Shown: positions 26,398-36,142, counted from the stretch's first letter. The stretch: DNA of 64,000 nucleotides from Chitinophaga fulva (GCF_012927205.1 NZ_JABBGC010000002.1:496001-560000); one strand, 5' to 3'. The notes: generated by a model not told the origin, from the letters alone. A program made the numbers and translations.

Positions 26398-29074
26398 GTT
26401 CTTTACCCCGGTAGCTACCTACCGCATACAGTTTAACAGGGACTTTACCTTTACTGACCTGGAGAAACAGCTCGATTACCTGCACCAGCTGGGTATCACC
26501 ACTATTTATGCCTCACCGGTTTTCGAAACAGCGCCCGGAAGCCTGCATGGCTATGATATTACCAATCCCCGTGAAATTAACAGCACCATCGGCTCCGTCG
26601 CGCATATGCGCCAGCTGCATGTAAAACTCCGCTCACTGGGCATGAGCTGGATACAGGACATCGTTCCCAATTACATGGCATTCCATTGTAACAATACCCG
26701 CCTCACAGATGCATTGGAAAGAGGGACCGCCTCGCCGTATTACAACTATTTTGATATCGACTGGCACCATCCGGATGCTGACCTGCATGGGAAACTGATG
26801 ATGCCTTTCCTTAAAAAGAGCCTGCGGGAAACCATGGCCGATGGCGGTATCCGTCTTAGCTACAGCAGGCTGGGACTGGGGCTGGCAGCAGGCGGACAAT
26901 CATGGCCGCTGTCTGCACAAAGCTATAAATGGCTGCTAAGCATCCTGCCGGCAGGAATGGACCCGGTGAAAGCATGGCTCACGGAAATGAAGGCCAATAT
27001 TCTTCAACGCCGCTCCCTGCTGGACTGGGACGCCATGAAGTCTATACTGAAGCCGCCCCGCAAACAGGCCTTTCTGCCATTACTGCATCTGGTCAACGAG
27101 AATACACCGTTGCTGTATGAGTTGCTGGAACTGCAACGTTATACTTTCACGACAAGGAGTGAAGCGGATTTTCGTATCAATTACCGCCGCTTCCTCGGGG
27201 TTAATGAACACATCGCGCTGCGCATGGAAGACAAAATGGTGTTTGACGAATACCATGGTTTCCTGCACCGGTTGTACCAGGAAGGTATTATCCAGGGCCT
27301 GCGTATTGATCAGATAGATGGGCTGCTGGACCCGGCACAATACATCTATCATCTGCGCGAACTGTTTGGCAATAATTGTTACATCATCGCGGAAAAGATA
27401 CTGGCAGGCCATGAAACATTGCCAGAGCGGTGGGCGTTGCAGGGGAGTACCGGCTACGATTTTCTGGCCGGTGTGAGCCAGTTGCTGACAGATGAGGAAG
27501 GTATGGAAAAGCTGGGCCGCTTTTACCGTACACATTTTCCGAACCTTTCACAGTACCCCAAACTGGCACGCAGCAAAAAACAGCTGGTGTTGGAAAAGCA
27601 TATGAATGGGGAGTGGGACAACCTGGTGAGAGAAGTGTTTCGACTGAAACTGGTGCTGCCTGAAACAGACAAAGGCCGGCTCAAAATGGCGATGGGTGAT
27701 TTTATGGTGTGCCTGCCCGCAAATCGTATCTATCCGGAGGGATGGCCTTTGTCGCTGACAGATACGCAGCAGCTGGACAAGGCCGTGGAAGAAGCCATTC
27801 TGCGTAACCCGGCAACAGGCACCGCATTGGAACTGATCCGCTCCTTTTGGGACACCGATAAAAAACAACAGCAGGTCGTGGCCGCACTAACCCTGCTGAA
27901 AAGAATCACCCAGTTCGCAGGACAGCTGTACCGGGAGGGAGTGGAGGAGACCCTGTTCTACGTTTACAATGCATTGTTGTCGCATAACGAAGCCGGTGAC
28001 TCGCCGGTGCAGAACAAATGCACGCTCGACGGTTTCCACGAACGGATGACCGTGCGGCAGTACCTGTCGCCTTTCTCCCTCAATACTACCGCCACCCATG
28101 ATACCCGCTGGGGAGAGGATGCCCGCATCCGGCTCAATGCCCTGACCATTATACCGGACATCTGGATTCAACAGGTGCAGGCCTGGCATACGATGAACCG
28201 CGATTATGTCACACTGATCGAAGAACAACCGGCACCAGACCTGAATGATGAATATTTTCTCTATCAGGCCGTGCTGGCCTGCCTGCCCGTTTCAGCAGAG
28301 GCGGATGCGGATTTTGTTGCCCATATCACCGCCACCTTTCTGAAAGTGGTGAGGGAAGCGAAAGTGCATAGCAGCTGGCTGTCGCCGGATACTGCTTATG
28401 AGCTGGCCTGTCTGCAGTTCATCGAAAAAATACTGTCACCTGGCAGTGCTTTTATGGAAGGCATGCACCAGTTGGCAGAAAAACTGGGAGTACATGCGCA
28501 TATTTTTTCGCTGGCGCAAACACTGATCAAAATAACTGCACCAGGTATACCGGATATTTATCAGGGGTGTGAGTTGTGGGATTTTAGTGCCGGTAGCAAC
28601 GATGGCCGCCATCTGGTCAACTATTCCCTGCGGCGTAAATTGTTGGCAGGATGGCAGGAGGAAGACCATGCCCCCGGATGGCCGAAAGAACATGCAGGTG
28701 CCAAGTCCGCAGTAGGGAAAGAAAAGCTGTATTTGGTCAGTAAAGCGTTGCAACTCAGGAATGCACATACCTCGTTGTTTATCCACGGAGAATATATTCC
28801 GCTGATAGGCGGGGAGAGGAGCAGCCAGATCGCCTACGCCCGTAAATACCGGCAGGACTGGTGCATTGTGGTAGCGCCGTTGCTGCCGGCTGCGCATCTG
28901 GGCAAACATGACCTGGCACCGTTGACCCTCCCTGCCAACGCACCGCTAAAATGGAAAAACGTTTTTACCGGCGAAGTCCTGACAGCACAAAATGGCGAGC
29001 TGTTGTTGCCAGGTACGCAGAATTGCCCGGTGGCACTGCTTTCCCCGGTGCCGGACCATAAATTCCATCGTTGA
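26387..29074 (+). CDS. treY: Malto-oligosyltrehalose synthase (TreY)
   Basis: Converts the reducing-end alpha-1,4 bond of a maltodextrin to the alpha,alpha-1,1 bond of trehalose; cytoplasmic. It has 895 aa from the ATG at 26387, which overlaps treZ by 11 bp and gives the usual N-terminus (PVATYRIQFNRDFTF). GH13 barrel: LHQLGITTIYASPVF, GSLHGYD and DIVPNYMAF. The catalytic residues are all present: nucleophile Asp308 (GLRIDQIDGLLDP), acid/base Glu336 (IIAEKILAG) and Asp572 (TATHDTRWGEDAR). The C-terminal part has ITAPGIPDIYQGCELWDFS, also typical. Unlike TreZ, it looks fully competent. The pair fits trehalose synthesis from glycogen under osmotic stress. Confidence 0.96.
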   Translation: MRNEFFTPVATYRIQFNRDFTFTDLEKQLDYLHQLGITTIYASPVFETAPGSLHGYDITNPREINSTIGSVAHMRQLHVKLRSLGMSWIQDIVPNYMAFHCNNTRLTDALERGTASPYYNYFDIDWHHPDADLHGKLMMPFLKKSLRETMADGGIRLSYSRLGLGLAAGGQSWPLSAQSYKWLLSILPAGMDPVKAWLTEMKANILQRRSLLDWDAMKSILKPPRKQAFLPLLHLVNENTPLLYELLELQRYTFTTRSEADFRINYRRFLGVNEHIALRMEDKMVFDEYHGFLHRLYQEGIIQGLRIDQIDGLLDPAQYIYHLRELFGNNCYIIAEKILAGHETLPERWALQGSTGYDFLAGVSQLLTDEEGMEKLGRFYRTHFPNLSQYPKLARSKKQLVLEKHMNGEWDNLVREVFRLKLVLPETDKGRLKMAMGDFMVCLPANRIYPEGWPLSLTDTQQLDKAVEEAILRNPATGTALELIRSFWDTDKKQQQVVAALTLLKRITQFAGQLYREGVEETLFYVYNALLSHNEAGDSPVQNKCTLDGFHERMTVRQYLSPFSLNTTATHDTRWGEDARIRLNALTIIPDIWIQQVQAWHTMNRDYVTLIEEQPAPDLNDEYFLYQAVLACLPVSAEADADFVAHITATFLKVVREAKVHSSWLSPDTAYELACLQFIEKILSPGSAFMEGMHQLAEKLGVHAHIFSLAQTLIKITAPGIPDIYQGCELWDFSAGSNDGRHLVNYSLRRKLLAGWQEEDHAPGWPKEHAGAKSAVGKEKLYLVSKALQLRNAHTSLFIHGEYIPLIGGERSSQIAYARKYRQDWCIVVAPLLPAAHLGKHDLAPLTLPANAPLKWKNVFTGEVLTAQNGELLLPGTQNCPVALLSPVPDHKFHR

Positions 29075-29207
29075 TGAAAAAGTTTTTCTCATGATTTTTA
29101 TAATATTGTTTCAAAATTTGAACACTGTTCAATATTTTTGTGTCGTCAAAAAATAATAAGTTGATAACTACAATATTTCTGAAGGTTGTTCGTCGTCCTT
29201 TTTGATA

Positions 29208-29238
29208 TTGACTTTGTGTTTTTAAGTTTATAAGTTTG
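29208..29238 (+). promoter_or_regulatory. Bacteroidota promoter TTG-N20-TAAGTTTG for the ABC exporter operon
   Basis: TTG at 29208-29210 and TAAGTTTG at 29231-29238 match the -33/-7 consensus with usual spacing. It lies 46 bp before the first ABC gene. A second TATTTTTG is at 29133-29140. The 210-bp region between treY and this operon holds no gene. Confidence 0.6.
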
Positions 29239-29284
29239 TATGATCGCTCACCATGCACTCACACACTAATCACCGCCCAACTAT

Positions 29285-31027
29285 ATGAAACAACCTTCCG
29301 TAAAGGAGAAAAAACCGTCAGGTATCTTTGGATTGTTACGGCCATACAAAGGACTGATAGCCCTGTTGGTGTTGTTTGCCCTGCTGGGCAACAGCCTGAA
29401 CCTGTGGCTGCCTAAAATCATCGGGCATGGTATTGATGACTTTTCCCATGGCATTTTCGCCTATGAACCCCTGATCATCAAATTTGGCCTGGCGGCCTTA
29501 CTGATCTTCGTATTTACTTATTTTCAAAACATCATCCAGACTTACGCATCGGAAAAGGTGGCTAAAAGTCTGCGTGAACAATTGGCGGAAAAAATATCCC
29601 GTCAAAGTTATGCCTGGATGGAGCAGTCCAATCCATCCCGGTTGCTCACCAATCTCACTGCGGATGTGGACTCTATCAAACTGTTCGTGTCCCAGGCCAT
29701 CGTATCACTGGTGTCGTCGTTCTTCATTATTATCGGCGCCAGCATCCTGCTATTGACTATCGACTGGAAACTCGCCCTGGTGGTAATAGCAGCCATCCCG
29801 ATCATGGGGATTACGTTTTTCCTCGTGCTGAAAAAAGTACGGACCTTGTTTTTGAAGAGCCGTGAAGTCATGGACCGGCTTAACAAGGTGATCAACGAAA
29901 GTATTCTCGGTGCTGCGCTCATCAATGTGGTGAACTCACAGCAACGGGAGTATGAAAAATTCCTCGATGCAAACGGAAAGGCACTGGAATTCGGGCTTTC
30001 CATCCTGCGGCTGTTTGCCGGCCTGATTCCGGTCATCGTTTTCACGGCCAATATGACGGGTCTGGCGATTCTCGCACTGGGCGGCCGCTTTGTGATCGAC
30101 GGGAGCATGACCATAGGCGACTTTGCTGCGTTCAACAGCTACCTGACGCTGCTGATATTCCCCGTTCTCGTAATAGGTTTTATGAGTAACGTTATTGCGC
30201 AGGCAACGGCTTCCTACCAACGTATCAGCGGCGTATTGAATTCCCCGGACATGCTGGAAACCGGCACCCTCGTCAAAAAACTCGATGGCAGTATCTCCTG
30301 TGAACACGTGTCACTCAGCTACGGTGAAAAGCCGGTTCTGAAAGATATCTCCTTCTCCGTGAAAGCCGGGTCTAAAATAGCGATCATCGGGCCAACGGCG
30401 GCTGGTAAGACACAGTTGCTCTACCTGTTGATGCGGCTCACCAAACCCAATGAAGGGGCCATAAAAATTGATGGTGAAGATATCGCGGCTTATGAAAGCG
30501 AATCCTTTCACCAACAGGTGGGGTTTGTATTCCAGGACAGCGTGGTCTTCAATATGAGCGTCCGGGAAAATATCGCCTTCAGTGATGTGGTCACCGATGC
30601 CTCGCTGGAAAAAGCGATCACCACGGCGGAGGTAAAGGAATTTACCGATCAGCTACCGGAAAAGCTCAGCACCATTGTATCGGAGCGTGGCACCAGCCTC
30701 TCCGGCGGACAGAAACAACGGCTCATGCTGGCCCGTGCGCTGGCGTTGAACCCGAAAATACTGCTGCTGGATGATTTTACCGCCCGCGTGGATACCCGCA
30801 CTGAGCGGAAAATTCTGGCCAATGTGCACCAGAACTACCCTGATCTTACCCTCGTGTCTGTTACCCAGAAAATCGGGGCTGTCACCCATTACGATCAGAT
30901 CATCCTGCTCATGCAGGGCGAAATGATCGCGGCCGGCACCCATGAAGAACTCATGGAGAAAAGCCCGGACTATGTACAGATTTTTAACTCCCAGCAAAGC
31001 ACCAGCAACTATGAATTACAATCTTAA
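29285..31027 (+). CDS. ABC exporter subunit, degenerate nucleotide site
   Basis: 580 aa, type IV ABC exporter half: six-helix membrane domain (about 20-320) fused to an ATPase domain. Walker A is GPTAAGKT, the Q-loop FVFQD, and the signature is the canonical LSGGQKQR. Walker B ends in LLLDDFTARVD, with Asp in place of the catalytic Glu, and the H-loop is VTQKIG, with Gln in place of His. Its own Walker A/B site should therefore hydrolyse ATP poorly. It forms an operon with the next gene (17-bp overlap), whose defects are the mirror image, so the pair is a heterodimer. The substrate (lipid, peptide or drug) is not readable from sequence. Confidence 0.93.
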   Translation: MKQPSVKEKKPSGIFGLLRPYKGLIALLVLFALLGNSLNLWLPKIIGHGIDDFSHGIFAYEPLIIKFGLAALLIFVFTYFQNIIQTYASEKVAKSLREQLAEKISRQSYAWMEQSNPSRLLTNLTADVDSIKLFVSQAIVSLVSSFFIIIGASILLLTIDWKLALVVIAAIPIMGITFFLVLKKVRTLFLKSREVMDRLNKVINESILGAALINVVNSQQREYEKFLDANGKALEFGLSILRLFAGLIPVIVFTANMTGLAILALGGRFVIDGSMTIGDFAAFNSYLTLLIFPVLVIGFMSNVIAQATASYQRISGVLNSPDMLETGTLVKKLDGSISCEHVSLSYGEKPVLKDISFSVKAGSKIAIIGPTAAGKTQLLYLLMRLTKPNEGAIKIDGEDIAAYESESFHQQVGFVFQDSVVFNMSVRENIAFSDVVTDASLEKAITTAEVKEFTDQLPEKLSTIVSERGTSLSGGQKQRLMLARALALNPKILLLDDFTARVDTRTERKILANVHQNYPDLTLVSVTQKIGAVTHYDQIILLMQGEMIAAGTHEELMEKSPDYVQIFNSQQSTSNYELQS

Positions 31028-32765
31028 TAAACCTGTGACGGGAAAAGGCGTGTCTAACTACGCGGCTTTCAAAGGCCTGTTACAGCTGATTTCCCACGAA
31101 AAAAGCAAACTGGCAGTGGCATTGCTGGCCACCATCGGCAACTCAGGCCTGAACCTCCTGGGTCCTTTGCTGACAGCTTATGTCATCGATACCTACGTGA
31201 TGCACAAGCAGTATCACGGGGTGCTGGTATATTCCGCTGTGCTGCTGGTGGTTTACCTGGCGGCTTTCGGTATTAACTACCTGCAAACAAAACTCATGGG
31301 CACGGTAGGGCAACGTACGCTCTACACCCTGCGCAATGCGGTTTTTCACAAGTTGCAGCAGCTACCGGTGGCCTTCTTTAACCAGAACAAAGCAGGCGAT
31401 CTCATCTCCCGGGTAAACAGTGACACCGATAAACTCAACCAGTTTTTTTCACAGTCCCTGATGCAGTTCGTGGGTAGCATTATTTCCATGACCGGCGCTG
31501 GTATTTTCCTGCTGACACTGAACATAAAGCTGGGCGCATTGGCATTGCTGCCTGCATTGTTGTCCCTGATTTTTACCCGGCTGCTGTCTCCCTGGGTAAA
31601 AAAGAAAAATGCGGCGAACCTGAAAACAGTGGGCGGACTGAGTGCAGAAATTCAGGAAAGCCTCAGCAATTTCAAGGTGGTAGTGGCTTTTGGCCGCCGT
31701 GACTATTTCATGCAGCGTTTTAATGAAGCCAACCAAAAAAACTATACATCGGCTACCGCTATGGGGATTGCCAATAATGTATTCCTGCCGTTTTATAGTT
31801 TGATGTCCAGTGTGGCACAACTGCTGATACTCGTTTATGGCGTGCACCTGATCAGCACTGGTTCCTTTACCATAGGATTGCTGGTCAGCTACATCGCTTA
31901 TGCCAACTACTTCTACAGCCCGTTGCGGCAGCTGGCGGCGCTGTGGGCCAACTTCCAGACAGCCATGGCCGGATGGGAACGTATCTCGGAGATACTGGTG
32001 CTGGAAAATAATATGGGTACCATCGACGATCACACCAGGCAGGAAGCTGCGCCATTGCTGGAAATGAAGCAGGTGCATTTCGGTTATGACGAAGGCCGGG
32101 AAATACTGCACAACATCAATCTCAGCCTGGAGAAAGGGAAAACCTATGCGCTGGTGGGCCCAACCGGTGGCGGCAAAACCACCACCGCTTCACTGATTGC
32201 CCGCCTGTACGACCCGGTAAAAGGCCGTGTACTGCTCGATGGAAAGGATATTCGCTCCTTTGATCCGGCGGAACGCACCCGCCGCATCGGGTTCATCCTG
32301 CAGGACCCCATCCTGTTTACCGGTACCGTCCGGGAAAATATCCTGTATGGCAACGAGGAATATGAAAACTACACCAACGATCAACTGGAGGAGGTGATCC
32401 GTACGGCCAATCTGGAAAAATTACTGGGCCTGTTTGAGAAAGGACTGGAAACCCAGGTGCAGTCGGCCGGAGAGGGCGTAAGCCTTGGACAAAAGCAGCT
32501 GATCGCTTTTATGCGGGCAGTACTGCGCAAGCCCGATCTCCTGATCCTGGACGAGGCCACCGCCAATATCGATACGGTGACAGAACAACTGTTGAGCGAA
32601 ATACTCGATAATTTACCGGCTACCACCACCCGGGTCATTATCGCACACCGCCTCAATACCATCGAAAATGCGGATGAGATATTTTTTGTGAATGATGGCG
32701 CAGTGACAAATGCCGGGTCTTTCCACCAGGTGGTGGACCAATTGATGCATGGCAACCGGCATTGA
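31011..32765 (+). CDS. ABC exporter subunit, catalytic partner
   Basis: 584 aa from the ATG at 31011 (the frame opens at 30942 inside the previous gene). Six-helix membrane domain followed by an ATPase domain with Walker A GPTGGGKTT, Q-loop ILQDPILF, Walker B LLILDEATANID with catalytic Glu, and H-loop IIAHRLNTIE intact. The signature is non-canonical: GVSLGQKQLIAF in place of LSGGQ. Together with the first subunit this gives one working site (this Walker A/B with the partner's LSGGQ) and one degenerate site, as in TM287/288 and BmrCD. A strong terminator follows at 32802. Confidence 0.94.
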   Translation: MNYNLNKPVTGKGVSNYAAFKGLLQLISHEKSKLAVALLATIGNSGLNLLGPLLTAYVIDTYVMHKQYHGVLVYSAVLLVVYLAAFGINYLQTKLMGTVGQRTLYTLRNAVFHKLQQLPVAFFNQNKAGDLISRVNSDTDKLNQFFSQSLMQFVGSIISMTGAGIFLLTLNIKLGALALLPALLSLIFTRLLSPWVKKKNAANLKTVGGLSAEIQESLSNFKVVVAFGRRDYFMQRFNEANQKNYTSATAMGIANNVFLPFYSLMSSVAQLLILVYGVHLISTGSFTIGLLVSYIAYANYFYSPLRQLAALWANFQTAMAGWERISEILVLENNMGTIDDHTRQEAAPLLEMKQVHFGYDEGREILHNINLSLEKGKTYALVGPTGGGKTTTASLIARLYDPVKGRVLLDGKDIRSFDPAERTRRIGFILQDPILFTGTVRENILYGNEEYENYTNDQLEEVIRTANLEKLLGLFEKGLETQVQSAGEGVSLGQKQLIAFMRAVLRKPDLLILDEATANIDTVTEQLLSEILDNLPATTTRVIIAHRLNTIENADEIFFVNDGAVTNAGSFHQVVDQLMHGNRH

Positions 32766-32801
32766 CTTTTCGTATATACATTATAGTTAAATTGTTTTAG
32801 T

Positions 32802-32836
32802 AGCAGTCAGGCCCCACAGCCTGACTGCTTTTTTTT
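32802..32836 (+). terminator. Strong intrinsic terminator of the ABC exporter operon
   Basis: A perfect 11-bp stem (AGCAGTCAGGC at 32802-32812 with 32819-32829), 6-nt loop and seven T (32830-32836). Confidence 0.92.
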
Positions 32837-32840
32837 GACA

Positions 32841-32848
32841 TATCTTTG
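32841..32848 (+). promoter_or_regulatory. -7 box TATCTTTG directly before the methyltransferase start
   Basis: Perfect TAnnTTTG match ending 4 bp before the ATG at 32853. A start of transcription at the usual distance would give a leaderless or nearly leaderless mRNA. No good -33 TTG is present, since the terminator stem occupies that place. Confidence 0.45.
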
Positions 32849-32852
32849 CAGC

Positions 32853-33776
32853 ATGATATCCGCCCTTATCCGCCATAGTATTGATGGCCAGTACCAACAG
32901 CATGCCCGGCATAATTTTTTTTATCCGGGAAATGAGATCGCCTGGTCACCGTTTACCCGCCGCCTGGTGAGGGAAGGCGCACCGGAGATACTGGCCCTGC
33001 GTGATGCGGGCAGGACAACTGAAGTGGTGGATTATCTGACAGCCGGCGCCCGCCGTGCTTTCTGTGAAGTGAACCAGTATTTTGATATGGCTGCCGCCAA
33101 TACATCAGCGCTGCGGGAAGTATATATTGCCCTGGTAGATGATATGGTGGCCGCAGCGGTATCCGGCAGTTTCCGTGAAGCACAGCTGACCGCCCGCCAT
33201 ACAAGGCGTTTACAGCAGTGGCTGCAACATACGCATCCTTTTTTCGAAACATATTATACCAACGCCGACGCTCAATTGAAGCCGGTCGTCTGCGCAGAAT
33301 ATGCGGCCGCATTGCAATTGAATGTATTACAACTGGACCTGGCCACACTGAAGGAGCCGGTACTGGATATCGGCTGCGGTGCTGAGGCGAGACTGGTACG
33401 TTTGTTACAGCAACAGGGTGTGGCTGCCTATGGGGTGGACCGGTTTATTGCGGCTCCGGAGGCCTACCTGAAAGCTGGCGATTGGCTGGACTTCGTTCTG
33501 CCAGCGGGCCACTGGGGTACCATTGTTTCTAATCTTTCCTTCTCCAATCATTTTCTGCATCATCATCATCGGAACAGTCCTGATTGTGCGCGGTATGCCG
33601 CCAAATACATGGAGGTCCTGCGGGCATTGCGCCCCGGTGGCAGTTATCATTATGCGCCGTCGCTGCCTATGGTAGAAAAGTATTTATCTCCCGGCGAGTT
33701 TAGGGTCCGCACCATGCCAGTGACAGCCCGGTTCTCCTGCACGATTGTCACCAGGATGCCGGCAGGGGAGCAATAA
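32853..33776 (+). CDS. SAM-dependent methyltransferase-like protein
   Basis: 307 aa from the ATG at 32853 (a TTG six codons earlier lies in the terminator tail). The C-terminal half has the class I Rossmann motif VLDIGCGAEARLVRLL (about 176-191), motif II-like GVAAYGVDRF, and TIVSNLSFSNHFLHHHH followed by LRALRPGGSYHYAPS (motif IV and post-motif region). The N-terminal about 150 residues are helical and unassigned. The substrate is unknown; the His-rich HHHH may bind a metal. Its last 29 bp overlap the convergent App1-like gene. Confidence 0.78.
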   Translation: MISALIRHSIDGQYQQHARHNFFYPGNEIAWSPFTRRLVREGAPEILALRDAGRTTEVVDYLTAGARRAFCEVNQYFDMAAANTSALREVYIALVDDMVAAAVSGSFREAQLTARHTRRLQQWLQHTHPFFETYYTNADAQLKPVVCAEYAAALQLNVLQLDLATLKEPVLDIGCGAEARLVRLLQQQGVAAYGVDRFIAAPEAYLKAGDWLDFVLPAGHWGTIVSNLSFSNHFLHHHHRNSPDCARYAAKYMEVLRALRPGGSYHYAPSLPMVEKYLSPGEFRVRTMPVTARFSCTIVTRMPAGEQ

Positions 33777-34812
33777 GCCCCATCCGGCGCGAATGCGCGA
33801 TCGCCTCTTCACTGTGCCTGAAATAACAGCACGCAATACCCTGTGCCTCCAGGTTGTGGATGACAGCCTGCACCTCCGGTTTTTTTTCATCGGAGAGATG
33901 CCGGAGGTATACACTAATGATGCGGCGGGGGAAGTGGCGGGCGATAGCCTCATAAATATAGGGGTCTTGCTGGGTATCATCTCCCAGCAAGACAAAGGGC
34001 ATGTGAGGATAACTTTCCAGTATACGGGCTATACGGGTGAATTTGGTATGATGTTTCCCCCGGCCTGTTTTCAGCAGCTGGGAGAATAGTTTTAATTGAT
34101 TAAGCAGGTAAACGCCCTCCGGCAGCTGCCATGTATCCGAAAATTCCCGGATATAATCGTACAGGTTCCATTCACTGCTGGACACATAAAAGAATGGATT
34201 GGGAATAGGTGGTACGGTATGTCCGTGGCTGAGCAACTGATAGTGGCGCACAGCGCCGTCGAAGGGCCGTCTGCTGGCAGCATTATGGGTAAGGAGCACT
34301 TTCAGTTTTCGGAACACCTGTTCCGAATGGGAGATGAGGAACGTGTCATCGATGTCAGAGATGCAGCAAAACTGTGTACGATGGGGAATATACACCTCGC
34401 CGGTGCCTTCCGCGATAGTCTCCCCGTTTTGTGTATGCGTTACCGTTACAGCGTGCCAACCCGCAGGAGTAGGATATTCCGGTTTCCATTGAAAGTGAAA
34501 AAAGCCATCGTCTGCTGTCTGCGCATGGATGGTGCGGTCCTGCCATAGTAGTTGTACGGTAGCGTGGGGCTTGGGTTTTACCATGAACAGCCGCAGCAGT
34601 GCCCAGATATTGGCCAGCAGGTGATAACGGGTACGCCTCTCCGTAACGGGGCTGCGGGAGAGTACATGTCCGAATACCTGTAACTCGCCTTCATGGCCGT
34701 ATCCATGGTAAACTTTTACCACCGGGGCGGTGTTGATTCCAATACGTGCCCACCATCGCCGGGAGCGGCTGTCTTTTGCGGCGTCATATTTGTATTTGCC
34801 GGATGGATGCAT
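33748..34812 (-). CDS. App1-like phosphatidate phosphatase domain protein (DUF2183)
   Basis: 354 aa. The C-terminal two thirds form a HAD-fold phosphatase related to yeast App1: DxDxT motif DIDDT (153-157, in CCISDIDDTFLISH), FFYVSSSEWNLYDYI, and FVLLGDDTQQDPYIY with the motif IV aspartates. The N-terminal part (about 30-145) is a beta-sandwich-like region with GTGEVYIPH. Family knowledge suggests dephosphorylation of phosphatidate to diacylglycerol; for bacteria this is inferred. It is divergent from the lipid kinase gene with only 19 bp between the start codons, so the two enzymes, with opposite reactions, are probably coregulated. Confidence 0.88.
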   Translation of the reverse strand: MHPSGKYKYDAAKDSRSRRWWARIGINTAPVVKVYHGYGHEGELQVFGHVLSRSPVTERRTRYHLLANIWALLRLFMVKPKPHATVQLLWQDRTIHAQTADDGFFHFQWKPEYPTPAGWHAVTVTHTQNGETIAEGTGEVYIPHRTQFCCISDIDDTFLISHSEQVFRKLKVLLTHNAASRRPFDGAVRHYQLLSHGHTVPPIPNPFFYVSSSEWNLYDYIREFSDTWQLPEGVYLLNQLKLFSQLLKTGRGKHHTKFTRIARILESYPHMPFVLLGDDTQQDPYIYEAIARHFPRRIISVYLRHLSDEKKPEVQAVIHNLEAQGIACCYFRHSEEAIAHSRRMGLIAPLPASW

Positions 34813-34831
34813 ATCATGTCATGCTACTGAA

Positions 34832-35728
34832 ATGGAAAAGAAGTTAAGATTATTATTTGTCATTAATCCCGCTTCGGGAGCTGCCCGGAAAGTTGCTCCA
34901 CAAGAAGTAGTCCAACGTTTTTTAGCACGTCAGTCGAACGTCCGGGGTGAGTTGCTGTTGCTGACAGGCAATCCCACGGGTGACCAAGCCCGTTTGCAGC
35001 AATTGTTGCACGAAGGCGGGTGGGATGGCGTGGTGGCCGCCGGCGGTGACGGCACGGTAAAGATGGTGGCCTCGTGCCTGTTGAACACAGACATTCCGCT
35101 GGGCATCCTGCCGGCGGGTTCGGCCAATGGCATGGCGCGGGACCTGTGTATCCCCGAATCCTGGGACGCGGCGCTGGAACTGATATTACAGGCGCATGTC
35201 CGCAAAATAGATGTGATACGCATCAATGGCCGTGAAATATCCATCCACCTGAGTGATATTGGGCTGAATGCTTTGCTGGTGAAGTATTTTCAGCGGTCCG
35301 GCGTGCGGGGCATGGCAGGCTATGCGCGGGTGGTGCTGAAAACGTTTTGGTACCGGCAGCGGTTTGCGGTGGAAATAGACAACGGAGCTGACCTGGTGTC
35401 GCGGGAGGCTTTTATGATTGTACTGGCCAATGCCGGCAAATATGGGACGGGAGCCTGCATTAATCCGGTCAGTGATCTGAGCGACGGTATTTTTGAGGTG
35501 GTGCTGGTAAAGAAAATTTCTCTGCTGGAAACATTCAAAATGTTGTTTATCCGCCGCCCGTTTAACCCGCATAAAACAGAGATCATCCGGGCAAGGAAGG
35601 TATATATCCATACGCCTAAAAAGGCGGAATTCCAGATTGACGGGGAGTATATGGGAAAGGTAAATGAAGTGGCAGCCGAGGTGGTGCCTCGCGCCCTTGC
35701 CGTTTTTGTACCGGCACAGGGATCATAG
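34832..35728 (+). CDS. Diacylglycerol/lipid kinase family protein (YegS-like)
   Basis: 298 aa from the ATG at 34832 (earlier in-frame codons lie inside the divergent gene). The DAGK catalytic domain shows LLFVINPASGAARK at the N-terminus and the nucleotide-binding GGDGTVK (71-77), then GILPAGSANGMARDL. The C-terminal beta-sandwich ends in YIHTPKKAEFQIDGEYMG, as in YegS/DgkB-like proteins. It phosphorylates a lipid alcohol, probably diacylglycerol, with ATP; the exact lipid is unknown. Its end overlaps a convergent gene by 6 bp. Confidence 0.92.
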   Translation: MEKKLRLLFVINPASGAARKVAPQEVVQRFLARQSNVRGELLLLTGNPTGDQARLQQLLHEGGWDGVVAAGGDGTVKMVASCLLNTDIPLGILPAGSANGMARDLCIPESWDAALELILQAHVRKIDVIRINGREISIHLSDIGLNALLVKYFQRSGVRGMAGYARVVLKTFWYRQRFAVEIDNGADLVSREAFMIVLANAGKYGTGACINPVSDLSDGIFEVVLVKKISLLETFKMLFIRRPFNPHKTEIIRARKVYIHTPKKAEFQIDGEYMGKVNEVAAEVVPRALAVFVPAQGS

Positions 35729-36130
35729 GGTTAGTTCATCGCGGCTGAGGGCATGAAACAGGTTTTGCAACTGATGTACATGCACCAGCGGGCGGCCGTA
35801 GGGCACAAATCCGTTGGCGGATTCCGTTACCGGTTGAAAACAGCCGTTTTCATAGCGGATATGCAGGCTATTGAGCCGGTTATATTTCAGGGAATAGATG
35901 TTTTCATCTTCTCCTTCCTCGGGCACGCCGCGGATAAAGTCGAATTTAATCAGCTGGTAGAGGTCCAGTAGCACCGGGTTGGCTTTTTCGCAGGAGATTT
36001 TGCTTTTGGGCAACCCGGAATTGTAGATATAACCATCCAGGATCCCTTCCACTGCAAAAACTGATTCCTCCATATTATAGTCAAAATAAGCCACATAGTT
36101 GCCAATCCTGATATCTGCTTCATCGATCAT
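35723..36130 (-). CDS. Conserved Bacteroidota hypothetical protein (RIGN...VHQLQNL type)
   Basis: 135 aa, cytoplasmic. The N-terminal ADIRIGNYVAYFD and C-terminal LVHVHQLQNLFHALSRDELTL are recurring features of a hypothetical family I recall as common in Bacteroidota chromosomes and phages. No function is known to me. It starts 12 bp after the DUF1304 gene ends and is probably cotranscribed with it. Confidence 0.78.
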   Translation of the reverse strand: MIDEADIRIGNYVAYFDYNMEESVFAVEGILDGYIYNSGLPKSKISCEKANPVLLDLYQLIKFDFIRGVPEEGEDENIYSLKYNRLNSLHIRYENGCFQPVTESANGFVPYGRPLVHVHQLQNLFHALSRDELTL

Positions 36131-36142
36131 TTGAGTCTCAGT

